Below, in pieces: positions 43,765 to 52,441 of a stretch of 64,000 nt of DNA (position 1 is its first letter; every line of letters starts with the position of its first letter). Position numbers and translations under genes: made by a program. The DNA lies in contig CANRPO010000001.1 of NCBI GenBank assembly GCA_947632515.1, forward strand, positions 62,001 through 126,000. The letters are read 5' to 3'. Below the pieces are notes generated by a model, which did not search any database, was not told the DNA's origin, and saw nothing but the letters and a program-made list of their open reading frames with translations. Source of the stretch: an uncultured Lachnospiraceae bacterium. GTDB taxonomy: Bacteria > Bacillota > Clostridia > Lachnospirales > Lachnospiraceae.

Positions 43765-45240
43765 GTGAAGTTTAGGACGAGGCTACTGGTCACGTCGGTG
43801 GCGATCGTGCTGGTGCCTTTTCTGCTGACGATCGCTGCGTTTATCGTCGTGGCGAGTCATGTGGAGAATATGGAGAACGAGGTCGGATTTCTGGACAAGG
43901 ATAACTTCGCGATCTCCTACACGATAGAGAATTACAGCCATATGACAGAGGAAGTCCTGCACAAAGTCCAGGATCAGATCGCGCAGGATCCGTTTCGGCT
44001 GGAGGACAGGGCCTATCTGGATGAGATCAGCGGGGAGCTGAACGACAAGTTTTCCTATATCGTCGTCCGCGAGGGCGACAGCCTCTACTACACGGGCAAT
44101 GCCACCGACACGGAGCGGATCTTCGGCATGCTGCCGGAGTACGGCAATGAGATGCCAGATTCGGAGACGGGGCTGTACTATAATGATATGAAGAAACTGG
44201 TCAAACAGCTCGACTTTCGGTTCGCTGACGGCAGCGACGGCAGTTTTTTCATCGTGACGAGCGTGCGGTCGCTCATCTCCAGAAACGCGCTGCGGGAGAT
44301 GATCTTTTCTCTGATATTGGTGCTGTGCCTGACCAGCGTGCTGCTGACGAGATGGATCCAGAGGGGCATCCTCAAACCGATCAATCAGCTCAACACCGCC
44401 ATGCAGAATATCGCTGAGGGCAATCTGGAATATATGCTCACCACCGGGGAAAAGGGAGAGATCGGCGAGCTCTACCGCAACTACGAGGATATGCGGCTCA
44501 GGCTGAAGGAGTCCACGGACGAGAAACTGGAACATGAGCAGAAGAATAAGGAACTGGTCAGCAATATTTCCCACGATCTGAAGACGCCGATCACGTCCAT
44601 CAAGGGCTATGTGGAGGGCATCATGGACGGAGTGGCCGACACGCCGGAGAAGATGAACAAGTATATCCGCACCATCTACGACAAGGCCAACGACATGGAC
44701 AGGCTGATCAACGAGCTGACGACCTACTCCGGCATCGACAACAACCGCATTCCGTACACGTTCCGGCGCATCAACGTGATGGATTATTTCGGGGACTGCG
44801 TGGAGGAAGTCGGACTGGATCTGGAGGCCAAGCACATCGAGCTGAACTACGACGCGCTGGTGGAGCCTTCCACCCAGATCATCGCGGACCCCGAGCAGCT
44901 CAAGCGCGTGATCAATAATATCATCAGCAACAGTGTAAAATATATGAACAAGGAGAAGGGCGTGATCGACATCCGCATCTTGGACGAATTGGATTCTATT
45001 CGCGTGGAGATCGAGGACAACGGGATGGGGATCGCCGCCAAGGATCTGCCGAACATCTTTGAGAGGTTCTACCGCACGGACGCCTCGCGCAACTCCTCCA
45101 AGGGCGGCAGCGGTATAGGGCTGTCCATCGTAAAGAAGATCATAGAAGATCACGGCGGCTACATCTGGGCGACCAGCAAGGAGAACGAAGGGACGTGCAT
45201 GCACTTCGTGATCCGCAAGTATCAGGCGCCGCAGGAATGA
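43765..45240 (+). CDS. Sensor histidine kinase with HAMP domain
   Basis: A 491-residue kinase. GTG 43765 is preceded by AGAAGGGA. Two membrane segments (about residues 7-29 and 173-193) enclose an extracytoplasmic sensor domain. Next come HAMP (GILKPINQLNTAMQNIAEGN), the DHp helix with phospho-acceptor His in SNISHDLKTPITSIKGY, and the ATPase domain with N box (NNIISNSVKYM), DNGMGIA and GGSGIGLSIVKKI. It forms a pair with the next gene. Signal unknown. Confidence 0.93.
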   Translation: MKFRTRLLVTSVAIVLVPFLLTIAAFIVVASHVENMENEVGFLDKDNFAISYTIENYSHMTEEVLHKVQDQIAQDPFRLEDRAYLDEISGELNDKFSYIVVREGDSLYYTGNATDTERIFGMLPEYGNEMPDSETGLYYNDMKKLVKQLDFRFADGSDGSFFIVTSVRSLISRNALREMIFSLILVLCLTSVLLTRWIQRGILKPINQLNTAMQNIAEGNLEYMLTTGEKGEIGELYRNYEDMRLRLKESTDEKLEHEQKNKELVSNISHDLKTPITSIKGYVEGIMDGVADTPEKMNKYIRTIYDKANDMDRLINELTTYSGIDNNRIPYTFRRINVMDYFGDCVEEVGLDLEAKHIELNYDALVEPSTQIIADPEQLKRVINNIISNSVKYMNKEKGVIDIRILDELDSIRVEIEDNGMGIAAKDLPNIFERFYRTDASRNSSKGGSGIGLSIVKKIIEDHGGYIWATSKENEGTCMHFVIRKYQAPQE

Positions 45241-45275
45241 CCGCAACGACAACAGACACAGAAAGGGTGGTATGT

Positions 45276-45965
45276 ATGAGTAAAATACTAATCATAGAGG
45301 ACGAGGAGGCGATCGCCGATCTGGAAAAAGATTACCTGGAACTGAGCGATTTTGAGGTGGCGATCGAGAATACGGGGGACAAGGGACTGGAGACTGCGCT
45401 GTCGGAGAGTTTCGATCTGGTGATTTTGGATCTGATGCTGCCAGGCATGGACGGTTTTGAGGTGTGCAAAAAGATCCGAGAGGAGAAGAATATCCCGATC
45501 ATCATGGTGTCGGCCAAGAAGGACGACATCGACAAGATCCGAGGTCTGGGGCTCGGCGCCGACGACTACATGACGAAACCGTTCAGTCCTTCCGAGTTGG
45601 TGGCGAGGGTCAAGGCTCATATGGCGCGGTACGACAGACTGGTGGGCAGCAGCCAGAAGATGAACGACATCATTGAGATCAGAGGACTCAAGATCGACAA
45701 GACCGCCAGAAGAGTGTATGTGAACGGGGAGGAGCGGATCTTTACCACCAAAGAGTTTGATCTGCTGACCTTTCTGGCGGAGAATCCGAACCATGTGTAC
45801 TCCAAGGAAGAACTGTTCCGCGAGATCTGGGACATGGACTCTATCGGCGACATCGCCACCGTGACGGTGCACATCAAGAAGATCCGCGAGAAGATCGAGT
45901 TCGACACGGCGAAACCGCAGTACATCGAGACGATCTGGGGCGTCGGCTATCGGTTTAGGATATAG
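45276..45965 (+). CDS. OmpR-family response regulator
   Basis: A 229-residue regulator. ATG 45276 is preferred for GAAAGGGTGG upstream and for the MSKILIIEDEEAI start. The receiver has the acidic pair EDEE, phospho-acceptor Asp in LVILDLMLPGMDG, and Lys in MTKPFSPSE. The C-terminal winged helix reads FTTKEFDLLTFLAENPNHVYSKEELF. It is encoded 36 bases after its kinase. Targets unknown. Confidence 0.94.
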   Translation: MSKILIIEDEEAIADLEKDYLELSDFEVAIENTGDKGLETALSESFDLVILDLMLPGMDGFEVCKKIREEKNIPIIMVSAKKDDIDKIRGLGLGADDYMTKPFSPSELVARVKAHMARYDRLVGSSQKMNDIIEIRGLKIDKTARRVYVNGEERIFTTKEFDLLTFLAENPNHVYSKEELFREIWDMDSIGDIATVTVHIKKIREKIEFDTAKPQYIETIWGVGYRFRI

Positions 45966-46020
45966 CGCCCACAACAGAAAAACAAGCGACGCGGAGCGGC
46001 ATTTGTTTTTCTGTGGGCGC
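45965..46020. repeat. Palindromic repeat, copy 2
   Basis: A long hairpin: GCGCCCAC and CAGAAAAACAA pair with TTGTTTTTCTG and GTGGGCGC around GCGACGCGGAGCGGCAT. It begins at the stop of the response regulator and could end its transcript. Confidence 0.65.
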
Positions 46021-46095
46021 TAACGAGCAGGCAGTCTGCGCAGCAGACAAAGGAGCGCGACAGCGCGAGCCTGCGAGTCTGCAGATGAGCGAAGA

Positions 46096-46137
46096 AAGAC
46101 AAGCGACGCGGAGCGGCATTTGTTTTGCTGTGGGCGC
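46096..46137. repeat. Palindromic repeat, copy 3
   Basis: ACAAGCGACGCGGAGCGGCA and TTTGTTTT with CTGTGGGCGC following, nearly the same as 45980-46020. Between the copies lies GC-rich inverted sequence (GCAGTCTGCGCAGCAGAC). No gene is supported in 45966-46510. Confidence 0.6.
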
Positions 46138-46196
46138 TAACGATGTTGCGTGCCAGTTATAGGTACATCAAACAAAATACAGGGCAGGAACACACT

Positions 46197-46228
46197 AAAA
46201 AGAGGATTGCGAGATGCAGTCCTTTTTT
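46197..46228 (+). terminator. Intrinsic terminator
   Basis: GGATTGC pairs with GCAGTCC around GAGAT, flanked by A-rich and T6 tracts. It probably ends transcription from the kinase/regulator operon through the palindromic repeats. Confidence 0.7.
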
Positions 46229-46484
46229 GATACGGGAAAGGAGAATGAAAAGGCACTATGCTTCCAAAATTCACGTTAGTTATCGTGTTAAGGAAGAAAG
46301 AGAACGGATGATGCAGATTTCCGTTTGATATAAAATGAGTCATAAGGAATCCTTTTTCTTTTTGTTTAGTGGAGTATGGTTGTGATGACTTTATTTTGCA
46401 TCAAAAAGGAATGAGATTTCTTATATTTTGAGCAATTTTTAAATCTGATTATAAAAAGATCAGTAAAACTGGGAGGCTGTGGAT

Positions 46485-46510
46485 AAAACTACGAAAACTC
46501 AAGAAAATTA
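46485..46510 (+). repeat. 26-bp direct repeat, left of IS element
   Basis: Begins AAAACTACGAAAACTCAAGA and is identical to 47575-47600. It flanks the IS481-like element exactly, so it is best explained as an unusually long target-site duplication. Confidence 0.8.
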
Positions 46511-47574
46511 TGTAGGTTTGTCAAACATATGTTACACTCTGGCCTTATAATCCTTCAGCACTTGAGAAGGAGTCTTCCATCCAAGAGGACGCATGGGGAA
46601 GTTGTTGTAATCCCTGTAGTTATATATCTTCAGCTGTCTGCTGAAGTCCTCAAAGGAATAAAAGGTATGGGTGGCATAGAAGCGTTCGTTGTCCTTCCTG
46701 TGGCTGCGCTCTACCTTTCCGTTATGCCTGGGTGTGTAAGGCTTTATCAGCTTGTGGCGGATGCCATGGTCCTGTAGATGCACCTGGAACAGGGTGGGCT
46801 TTTCTCTCTGCGAAGTAAAGCGGTTGGTGAATTCAGTCCCATTGTCGGTCCGGACGCACTCCACAGGGAACGGAAAAGCTTTTAACAGATGTTCCGGGAA
46901 CATGGCGGAGGAATAGGTATTGTGCTCCTCAAAAGCCTCCACAAAGCGCCAGCGGGAGTATTCATTAAGGGCAGTGTACCGGAAGAACTGCTTTCCGATC
47001 ACCCGGCTGTTGACCAGACAGGCAGAGGGGACAAATTTTACATCGATCCAGATGCGTTGTCCCGGGTGGTCCATCTGCTCATAAGGCTTAGGAATATATT
47101 TGGGATTGGGCGGATGGACGGCCATGATGCCCTGTCTTTTGAGGAAACGGTAAAGACCGGGAATGGAGCGGGTGTAACCGCGCCGGGCAAGCTTCACCCG
47201 GAAGACGACCAGCCCTGCATCAGGATTGCGTCTGCGCATATCGGAGATGAGTTTGATCTCTTCCCGGGTATGCTGGTTCGGGTGGTGGTGCGGTCGCCTG
47301 GATCTGTCACGCAGGGACTCAATAGAGCCGTCAAAGCGTCTTTTCCAGCGGTAAATGTACTGCCTGTTCGTCTTATATTTGATGGCAGCGTTGGTAACGC
47401 CATACTTTTCAGCATACCGGATAAGGGATAGACGGAAACGCATGTCTTGTGTTATACCAGCCACAGCAGAGACCTCCTTTGGTTTGTTTTTGTTGTGGTG
47501 ACTAAAATATAACACAAAGGCATCGTCTCTGCTTTTTAAATATTCAGTTGTAACACATGTATTGTAATCCTACA
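46511..47574 (-). mobile_element. IS481-like insertion sequence
   Basis: About 1064 bp between the 26-bp repeats. The left end starts TGTAGGTTTGTCAAACATAT and the right end, read in reverse complement, starts TGTAGGATTACAATACATG; both continue with GTTACA, giving imperfect inverted ends beginning TGT. A single transposase gene fills it. It is intact and lies just upstream of the RiPP locus promoter. Confidence 0.82.
46532..47464 (-). CDS. DDE transposase, IS481-like
   Basis: A 310-residue integrase-fold transposase. GTG 47464 is preferred because AAAGGAGG lies eight bases upstream; a longer frame to 47515 lacks a ribosome site. The N-terminal HTH is KTNRQYIYRWKRRFDG. The rve domain carries Asp in RIWIDVKF, Asp in VRTDNGTEF and Glu in GKVERSHRKDNERFY. 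Full length and no frameshift, so probably active. Confidence 0.87.
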   Translation of the reverse strand: MAGITQDMRFRLSLIRYAEKYGVTNAAIKYKTNRQYIYRWKRRFDGSIESLRDRSRRPHHHPNQHTREEIKLISDMRRRNPDAGLVVFRVKLARRGYTRSIPGLYRFLKRQGIMAVHPPNPKYIPKPYEQMDHPGQRIWIDVKFVPSACLVNSRVIGKQFFRYTALNEYSRWRFVEAFEEHNTYSSAMFPEHLLKAFPFPVECVRTDNGTEFTNRFTSQREKPTLFQVHLQDHGIRHKLIKPYTPRHNGKVERSHRKDNERFYATHTFYSFEDFSRQLKIYNYRDYNNFPMRPLGWKTPSQVLKDYKARV

Positions 47575-47600
47575 AAAACTACGAAAACTCAAGAAAATTA
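47575..47600 (+). repeat. 26-bp direct repeat, right of IS element
   Basis: Second copy of the repeat at 46485-46510, immediately after the right end of the element and five bases before the promoter of the precursor gene. Confidence 0.8.
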
Positions 47601-47604
47601 TTAG

Positions 47605-47635
47605 TTGACTAATATGAAAAATTGTGTTATATAAT
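47605..47635 (+). promoter_or_regulatory. Promoter of the RiPP precursor gene
   Basis: TTGACT (47605-47610) with TATATA (47628-47633, spacer 17) overlapping TATAAT (47630-47635). The -35 lies inside the small palindrome TTAGTTGACTAA. The leader is about 45 bases. Confidence 0.55.
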
Positions 47636-47685
47636 ATATACTTGTAATTTTATATACAGTATAGCGATGATAGGGAGGGACAAAG

Positions 47686-47850
47686 ATGGAGATAAGAGAA
47701 TGTTTAATTAACGTTTCCATGCAGCCAAAGCAGTATTCTGCAGAAGAACTTCAGAAACTTAAAGAATTTGTTGAAACTGTTCAAAATGATGAGGCTAGAT
47801 CTGCACTTGCTTGTTGGGGCAATCACGATGACTATAGTCATGGATATTGA
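47686..47850 (+). CDS. Probable RiPP precursor peptide
   Basis: Fifty-four residues with GGGAGGG at 47673-47679. The first 42 form a charged helical leader (YSAEELQKLKEFVETVQNDE is at residues 17-36). The C-terminal 12 residues CWGNHDDYSHGY form a probable core: after Cys they divide into WGN, HDD and YSH, three consecutive units that begin with an aromatic residue, then GY. Aromatic-x-x units are the substrates of cyclophane-forming radical SAM/SPASM enzymes, and such an enzyme is the next gene. Precursor identity is inferred from size, position and composition. The gene is too short for most automatic callers. Confidence 0.7.
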   Translation: MEIRECLINVSMQPKQYSAEELQKLKEFVETVQNDEARSALACWGNHDDYSHGY

Positions 47851-47887
47851 TTTGTTGGCTGGAAAATGATTATAGATTATGAGTGAT

Positions 47888-47918
47888 AGGAGTACAGAGA
47901 TGATTTTGTACTCCTTTT
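47888..47918 (+). terminator. Leaky terminator between precursor and enzyme genes
   Basis: AGGAGTAC (47888-47895) pairs with GTACTCCT (47908-47915), followed by a short T run. An 8-bp stem with few T suggests partial termination, so that precursor mRNA exceeds enzyme mRNA. Confidence 0.55.
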
Positions 47919-47958
47919 ATTATGTTATTTGAAGAATTAAGGATATGAAGGTGAAATT

Positions 47959-49113
47959 ATGCAGCTTGCAAAAACAATTGTAATTAAACCCACAATGAAT
48001 TGTAATTTGCGTTGTGGTTATTGTTATGAATTTATTCGTAATGGTACGACCTATTGTAAGGAAGCAATGGATGTGAACCAATTGACGGAAATTGTTTGGA
48101 GGATAGCAAAATTATTTCCTGATTCTAAGATATTATGGATGTTTCATGGGGGAGAGCCGTTGCTTCAAGGTGCAGAATATTTGGAAAAATTTTGTGATTG
48201 CATTAGAAACGTCAACAAAACATATCCCGTGGATTATAAGATTGCATTACAGACAAATGCAACATTGCTATCGGATAAATGTATTAGTATTTTAGTGAAG
48301 AATGCCGATTTACTTAGTGAGAGAATAATCAGCGTAAGCATTGATGGACCAAAGGAAATCAATGATATTACACGACATTTTATTTCTGGAAAATCTCCAT
48401 TTGATGAAATAGAAAATGCAATCTATAGAGTAAAAGAGTCAGAGCTTGTGTTCTCGACGATTAGTGTGGTAGGAACACATAATGTCAATAATCCAGAAGA
48501 TGTATATTCCTATTTGAGAAAATTGGGAGCAAATTTATGTAAGTTTGTGCCAAATTATAATTCAGATATGAACGGAAATCCAGAATCGTATGGAATTCGT
48601 CCAATGAATTTTGCACATTTTATGTGTGAAATATTTGATTTGTGGATGCATGATTTGCCAAACCAAAATGATGATAATAAAATGATTATTGATCCTATAG
48701 CTTCAATAATTTGTAGCTTGACAAATAGTGTTGTTACATGGTGTGAATATCGCGAGGAAAAGTGTTCTAACTTCACATGTATTTATCCAAATGGAGAAAT
48801 GTGGTTATGCGATAATTTTATCCATGAAACAATGAAGGATATTGCATATGTGAAAAATATTTTTGAAGTATCCGATGAAGAATTGAAAACAAGTTTATTA
48901 ACTCTTAGTAAAGTATGTAGCTTTGATGCTTTCTATGATATGGCAATGGGAAGATGTAAAGATTGTGATATTTATGAGTATTGTAAGGGTGGTTGCTTAC
49001 CTACACATAATGAAATGTTTAAGAAATCAAAAGATTTGTATGATGAATACTGTGAATCAAAGAAGATGTTAATAAATCACATAAAGAGAGGTGTAGATCT
49101 TGCACTGTCTTAA
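47959..49113 (+). CDS. Radical SAM/SPASM peptide-modifying enzyme
   Basis: A 384-residue enzyme. The radical SAM cluster motif C-x3-C-x2-C is C15, C19, C22 (CNLRCGYC), followed by HGGEPLLQ (the GGE motif). The C-terminal SPASM region has many cysteines: CSNFTCIYPNGEMWLC, CSF, CKDCDIYEYCKGGC and a last C in YDEYC, enough for two auxiliary iron-sulfur clusters. The class builds thioether or carbon-carbon cross-links in peptides. GAAGGTG precedes the ATG. It overlaps the second radical SAM gene by 14 bases. Confidence 0.88.
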   Translation: MQLAKTIVIKPTMNCNLRCGYCYEFIRNGTTYCKEAMDVNQLTEIVWRIAKLFPDSKILWMFHGGEPLLQGAEYLEKFCDCIRNVNKTYPVDYKIALQTNATLLSDKCISILVKNADLLSERIISVSIDGPKEINDITRHFISGKSPFDEIENAIYRVKESELVFSTISVVGTHNVNNPEDVYSYLRKLGANLCKFVPNYNSDMNGNPESYGIRPMNFAHFMCEIFDLWMHDLPNQNDDNKMIIDPIASIICSLTNSVVTWCEYREEKCSNFTCIYPNGEMWLCDNFIHETMKDIAYVKNIFEVSDEELKTSLLTLSKVCSFDAFYDMAMGRCKDCDIYEYCKGGCLPTHNEMFKKSKDLYDEYCESKKMLINHIKRGVDLALS

Positions 49114-49984
49114 TTTGAAAATCACATATGATTGTACAAATCATTGCAGTTTTTGTTTCTCGAATTATATGAAGGATATTTCGATATCACTTAAGAACTT
49201 GAAAAATGCTGTTTATCAAGGAAGCATGAACGGATGTAATGAACTTGTTTTGTCAGGCGGAGAACCAACATTGTATCCAGAGTATATAATGGAATTGCTT
49301 TCTATGGCGAACCAACTGGAGTATAAAAAATTTATAATTCAGACAAATGGTTCTGGACTATCAAACAATAAACAGTTAGTTTCTTTTTTAGATGAAAAAG
49401 CTCAAAATACAGAGGTGTGTTTGTCCTTCTCAGTTCATGGACATTTGCCGGAAATACATGATGATTTAAGTGGAAATCATGGTGCTTTTGATAGCTTAAT
49501 ACGGGCTATGGGTAATATAGCAAAAACACATTGCCATATTTATACAAATACAGTGATTAATTCTAAAAACAGTATGTATTTAAAAGAAATTGCAAAATTA
49601 TTACAACAGTATAATCCTGAGATTATGCAGTTTTCTATAATGCATTTGAAAGAGAAAAGTTTGTTATCAGTTTCGCTTACAGATTCAGTTAATGCGATTA
49701 AGGAACTTAAAGGGATTGTAGATTTAGATGTATTAAAGACTGAGGGTGTGCCGTATTGTTTGTTATATGGTATGGAACAATGCGTTGGAGAGAGTGCTTG
49801 GCCTTCAACCCTTGATTTATATAATAAAGAGAATGATTATATGAAGGATTTTAGACAACTTGATTATGGAATGCGCAATAAAATGGAAAATTGTGATAAA
49901 TGTATTTTGGATAAGATATGTATGGGAGTATGGACAGAACATTTTAAAGAATTTTCTGATATGAAAATTCGCCCAATAGGGTGA
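49100..49984 (+). CDS. Second radical SAM enzyme
   Basis: A 294-residue protein starting at TTG 49100, inside the previous gene. C12, C16, C19 (CTNHCSFC) form the cluster motif and SGGEPTLYPEY follows. The C-terminus has CDKCILDKIC, three cysteines, a reduced auxiliary-cluster region. It may act on a different residue of the same precursor or make a second type of link. AT-rich codon use matches the cluster. Confidence 0.85.
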   Translation: MHCLNLKITYDCTNHCSFCFSNYMKDISISLKNLKNAVYQGSMNGCNELVLSGGEPTLYPEYIMELLSMANQLEYKKFIIQTNGSGLSNNKQLVSFLDEKAQNTEVCLSFSVHGHLPEIHDDLSGNHGAFDSLIRAMGNIAKTHCHIYTNTVINSKNSMYLKEIAKLLQQYNPEIMQFSIMHLKEKSLLSVSLTDSVNAIKELKGIVDLDVLKTEGVPYCLLYGMEQCVGESAWPSTLDLYNKENDYMKDFRQLDYGMRNKMENCDKCILDKICMGVWTEHFKEFSDMKIRPIG

Positions 49985-50067
49985 GTGGGCTTGGAAAAGA
50001 CCCTAATGGTGTTATTTGATTGCCAATAGAGTCTTTGTTTTTATTGGAATAAAGGGAGAATGAAAGA

Positions 50068-50781
50068 ATGTATTCAGAGTACAATACACCGAAGAAAAAA
50101 TACAATCTAAAGACAAATAAATATATATGTAATAAATTTGGATTAGCTGAGTTTTTTGCAACTCATTATGATGAATTTGGATATGGAAAGCAACTTTGTA
50201 TTTTGGATGCAGGATGTGGAGCGCTACCGTTAGGAATTTATTTGGCAGATCAGTATGATTGTAAAATATTGGGCGTGGAGTTGAATCCGATAGCATTTAA
50301 ATGTGCCATAGAGAATATAGATCAGCTTAATTTAATACATACTGTAGAAATTAAAAACTGTAATTTTGTAGATTTTTGTAATCAATATCAAGGGGAATTG
50401 TTTGATTGCATAGTTGCTAATCCACCTATTAATGAAAATGTTTCAAATGAAGAAATTGAAAAATATACTAATAATACTTATGAAACATTTGATGATGGAT
50501 CGTATTCCTTTTTGACAAACTCGTGGCATTCGTTAGATGGTAAGGATTTGGCTGATTATATTTTTGAGTTTGGATTAAAATATCTTAAGTCGAGTGGGCA
50601 CATTTTGTTAGTTTTTTGTACAATTGACTGCTCTTCTCCAGATTTTGTTTATAAAAAGGCTGAAAATTATGGATACAGTGTTTCAAGAATAATTGAAGAT
50701 TATATTCCAGCTAAAAATATAGGTGCTGAATCGTTGGGATTAGATAAAGTATATACTTTTATGGTTGAATTTGGGAGGTAA
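50068..50781 (+). CDS. Class I SAM-dependent methyltransferase with NPPI motif
   Basis: A 237-residue methyltransferase. SAM-binding motif I is LDAGCGALPLG, the acidic motif II is GVELNP, and motif IV is IVANPPINEN. NPP[Y/F/I] motifs mark methylation of amide or ring nitrogens, as in PrmC/HemK-like enzymes; Asn or His in the core would be candidates. AAGGGAG precedes the ATG. It lies in the operon direction after the radical SAM genes. Confidence 0.82.
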   Translation: MYSEYNTPKKKYNLKTNKYICNKFGLAEFFATHYDEFGYGKQLCILDAGCGALPLGIYLADQYDCKILGVELNPIAFKCAIENIDQLNLIHTVEIKNCNFVDFCNQYQGELFDCIVANPPINENVSNEEIEKYTNNTYETFDDGSYSFLTNSWHSLDGKDLADYIFEFGLKYLKSSGHILLVFCTIDCSSPDFVYKKAENYGYSVSRIIEDYIPAKNIGAESLGLDKVYTFMVEFGR

Positions 50782-50879
50782 AGTTTGAAACATAGAGGTA
50801 GTGGTTAGAAAAAAGTAAATTGCATAACAGACAAACCATCACTGGGGTAGCTTAAAAATTAAATGTAGACACGACACCT

Positions 50880-52120
50880 AATCAGGTAATGAGAACAGCA
50901 TCATCTTTGATGGTATAGCCACGCCACGGAGTCTGAGCAGATTAAGTGCCTGTGAGGTCGTCGGTACTTTTGATTTATTCCTAGGTCGTGGTTCAAGAAA
51001 GCCTTCCAGTGTATACGGCTGTAAATCTGTGAGTATGTGTTGGATAGCGGTCAGGAGCATACGGCAGATGGCGATGATGGCTTTCTTGTGTCCGCAGTGT
51101 ACTTTTATGCGGTGATAACGGTCCTAAATTCAGGATGTTTCTTTGATTTGATCAAAGCATTTGCAATCTGCACTGGAACCGGTTTCATATAAGAACTGGC
51201 ACGGGAAATTAGAGTGGATTTGATCTTGAAGCTGCTTTGACTGTTGTGGAGACAGCATCCCGCCCGAGAGACGAGGTTTTTGGCTGTGGGGAAGACAGAC
51301 ATATCCGCCCCGGTTTCAGAAAACACCTGGACAGCAGTAAGAGGGTTTTTATCGAAGCCGGGCACGGCTCGGATAAGAGCTGGGTCAGTTTCGTAGGGAT
51401 CATTGAGACGAAAGATTTCCCGTTCTATTTCATTCTTGTGATGTTCTGGTTCATCGATGTGGTCTGGGCATTGACGAAACTTGACTGCCTGTTCATGGGA
51501 GATGGCATCGCCAACGGCTGCCTGAATCTCTTCGACTGGAGTTTTGCACTGGTTATCCACAAAAGGTGTCACTTCAAAAGTTTCCCTGGGGTGCTGCAGG
51601 ATGTGTTCCGTGATGGAACGGGAGGATCTTCCAAAGATATCTGAAAAGACATCATCTGGCTTAAGGTTGGATACGGTAAGATCATTATGCGCACGGTTCT
51701 TTTCACCAGTGCTCATGTTGGTGAGTTTGAAGCGGTATCTTACCGAATCCAGAAGCTGCCGGATATTAGCGGAAGGAATAAAGGAAGACTTTACCATGCC
51801 GCACATATACAGGTCGCAGATCCATTTCGCATCCTTGCGGTCGGTTTTGTTCCCTTTTTGCGGCTTGGTGTATTTGGGGTGAAAGAGTAACTTGGATGTT
51901 ATTCTTCTCTAAAACATTAAAAACCGGAATCCAATACTTACTGGTAGATTCCATGCGAACGTCATTGCTGTTATATTTAGCAAGTCAGTCACACAACTCC
52001 TGCAAACCTTTAGTAAAGGAAGAAAAGCGGGCCTGCTTATATTCTGTACGGCTGTGAGAATTGGTAATACCAATGCAGACTTTTATGGGCATCAAGACCA
52101 CAACGGTTATTTTTGAGAAT
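50880..52120 (-). pseudogene. IS110-family transposase remnant
   Basis: The minus strand carries scattered parts of an IS110 transposase in different frames: an N-terminal part near 51950-52120 (RCGLDAHKSLHWYY), MESTSKYWIPVFNVLEKN, a middle part (51105-51806; VFPTAKNLVSRAGCC, ISRASSYMKPVPVQIANALI) and a C-terminal part (50878-51060; TSQALNLLRLRG). Several stops and frameshifts separate them, and the element is decayed. The 250 bases on the right (to about 52370) may be its non-coding end, which in active IS110 elements encodes the bridge RNA. It interrupts the RiPP locus. Confidence 0.82.
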
Positions 52121-52377
52121 TCTAAACGGCAATAAAGTGACCTTCTGATGATTTACAGTTATAAAACTGCCAGTGACTGGTCATCTGGCAAAATCGGGTC
52201 AACTTTGGAAGAGATAAGTTTACGGGCTGTTGTTATGCGCCATTCATTGATGCCTTAACGGATGACCGATAACAAATAATGATACGAGGGTGCCGCTATA
52301 CAACATCGCCACTCACCTCCGCGTGTTCTGTAGTGTGTCAGTCTTATAAGAGAAACTATATCAGGAAATTTAAGAAA

Positions 52378-52422
52378 GCGAAAGCCGGAAATGGGTTTTA
52401 TAGCCCCATCGGTGCCTTTCGC
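52378..52422 (+). promoter_or_regulatory. Stable hairpin in the leader of the UvrA-like gene
   Basis: GCGAAAG/CTTTCGC, CCG/CGG and ATGGG/CCCAT stack into one irregular hairpin ending 20 bases before the chosen ATG. It contains an in-frame ATG (52391) within a stem, which argues against a start there. It could regulate translation or mark the end of the IS110 element. Confidence 0.5.
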
Positions 52423-52441
52423 AGAAAGGCGGATTATAGAA

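Noticed and set aside
43783-45252. 489-codon minus-strand ORF across the kinase gene
   Set aside because: Shadow of the histidine kinase, which has all expected motifs in its own frame.
46125-46328. 67-codon ORF after the palindromic repeats
   Set aside because: It crosses a clear intrinsic terminator (46197-46228) and lacks a suitably spaced ribosome site.
51237-51644. 135-codon plus-strand ORF in the IS110 region
   Set aside because: It is antisense to recognisable transposase fragments.
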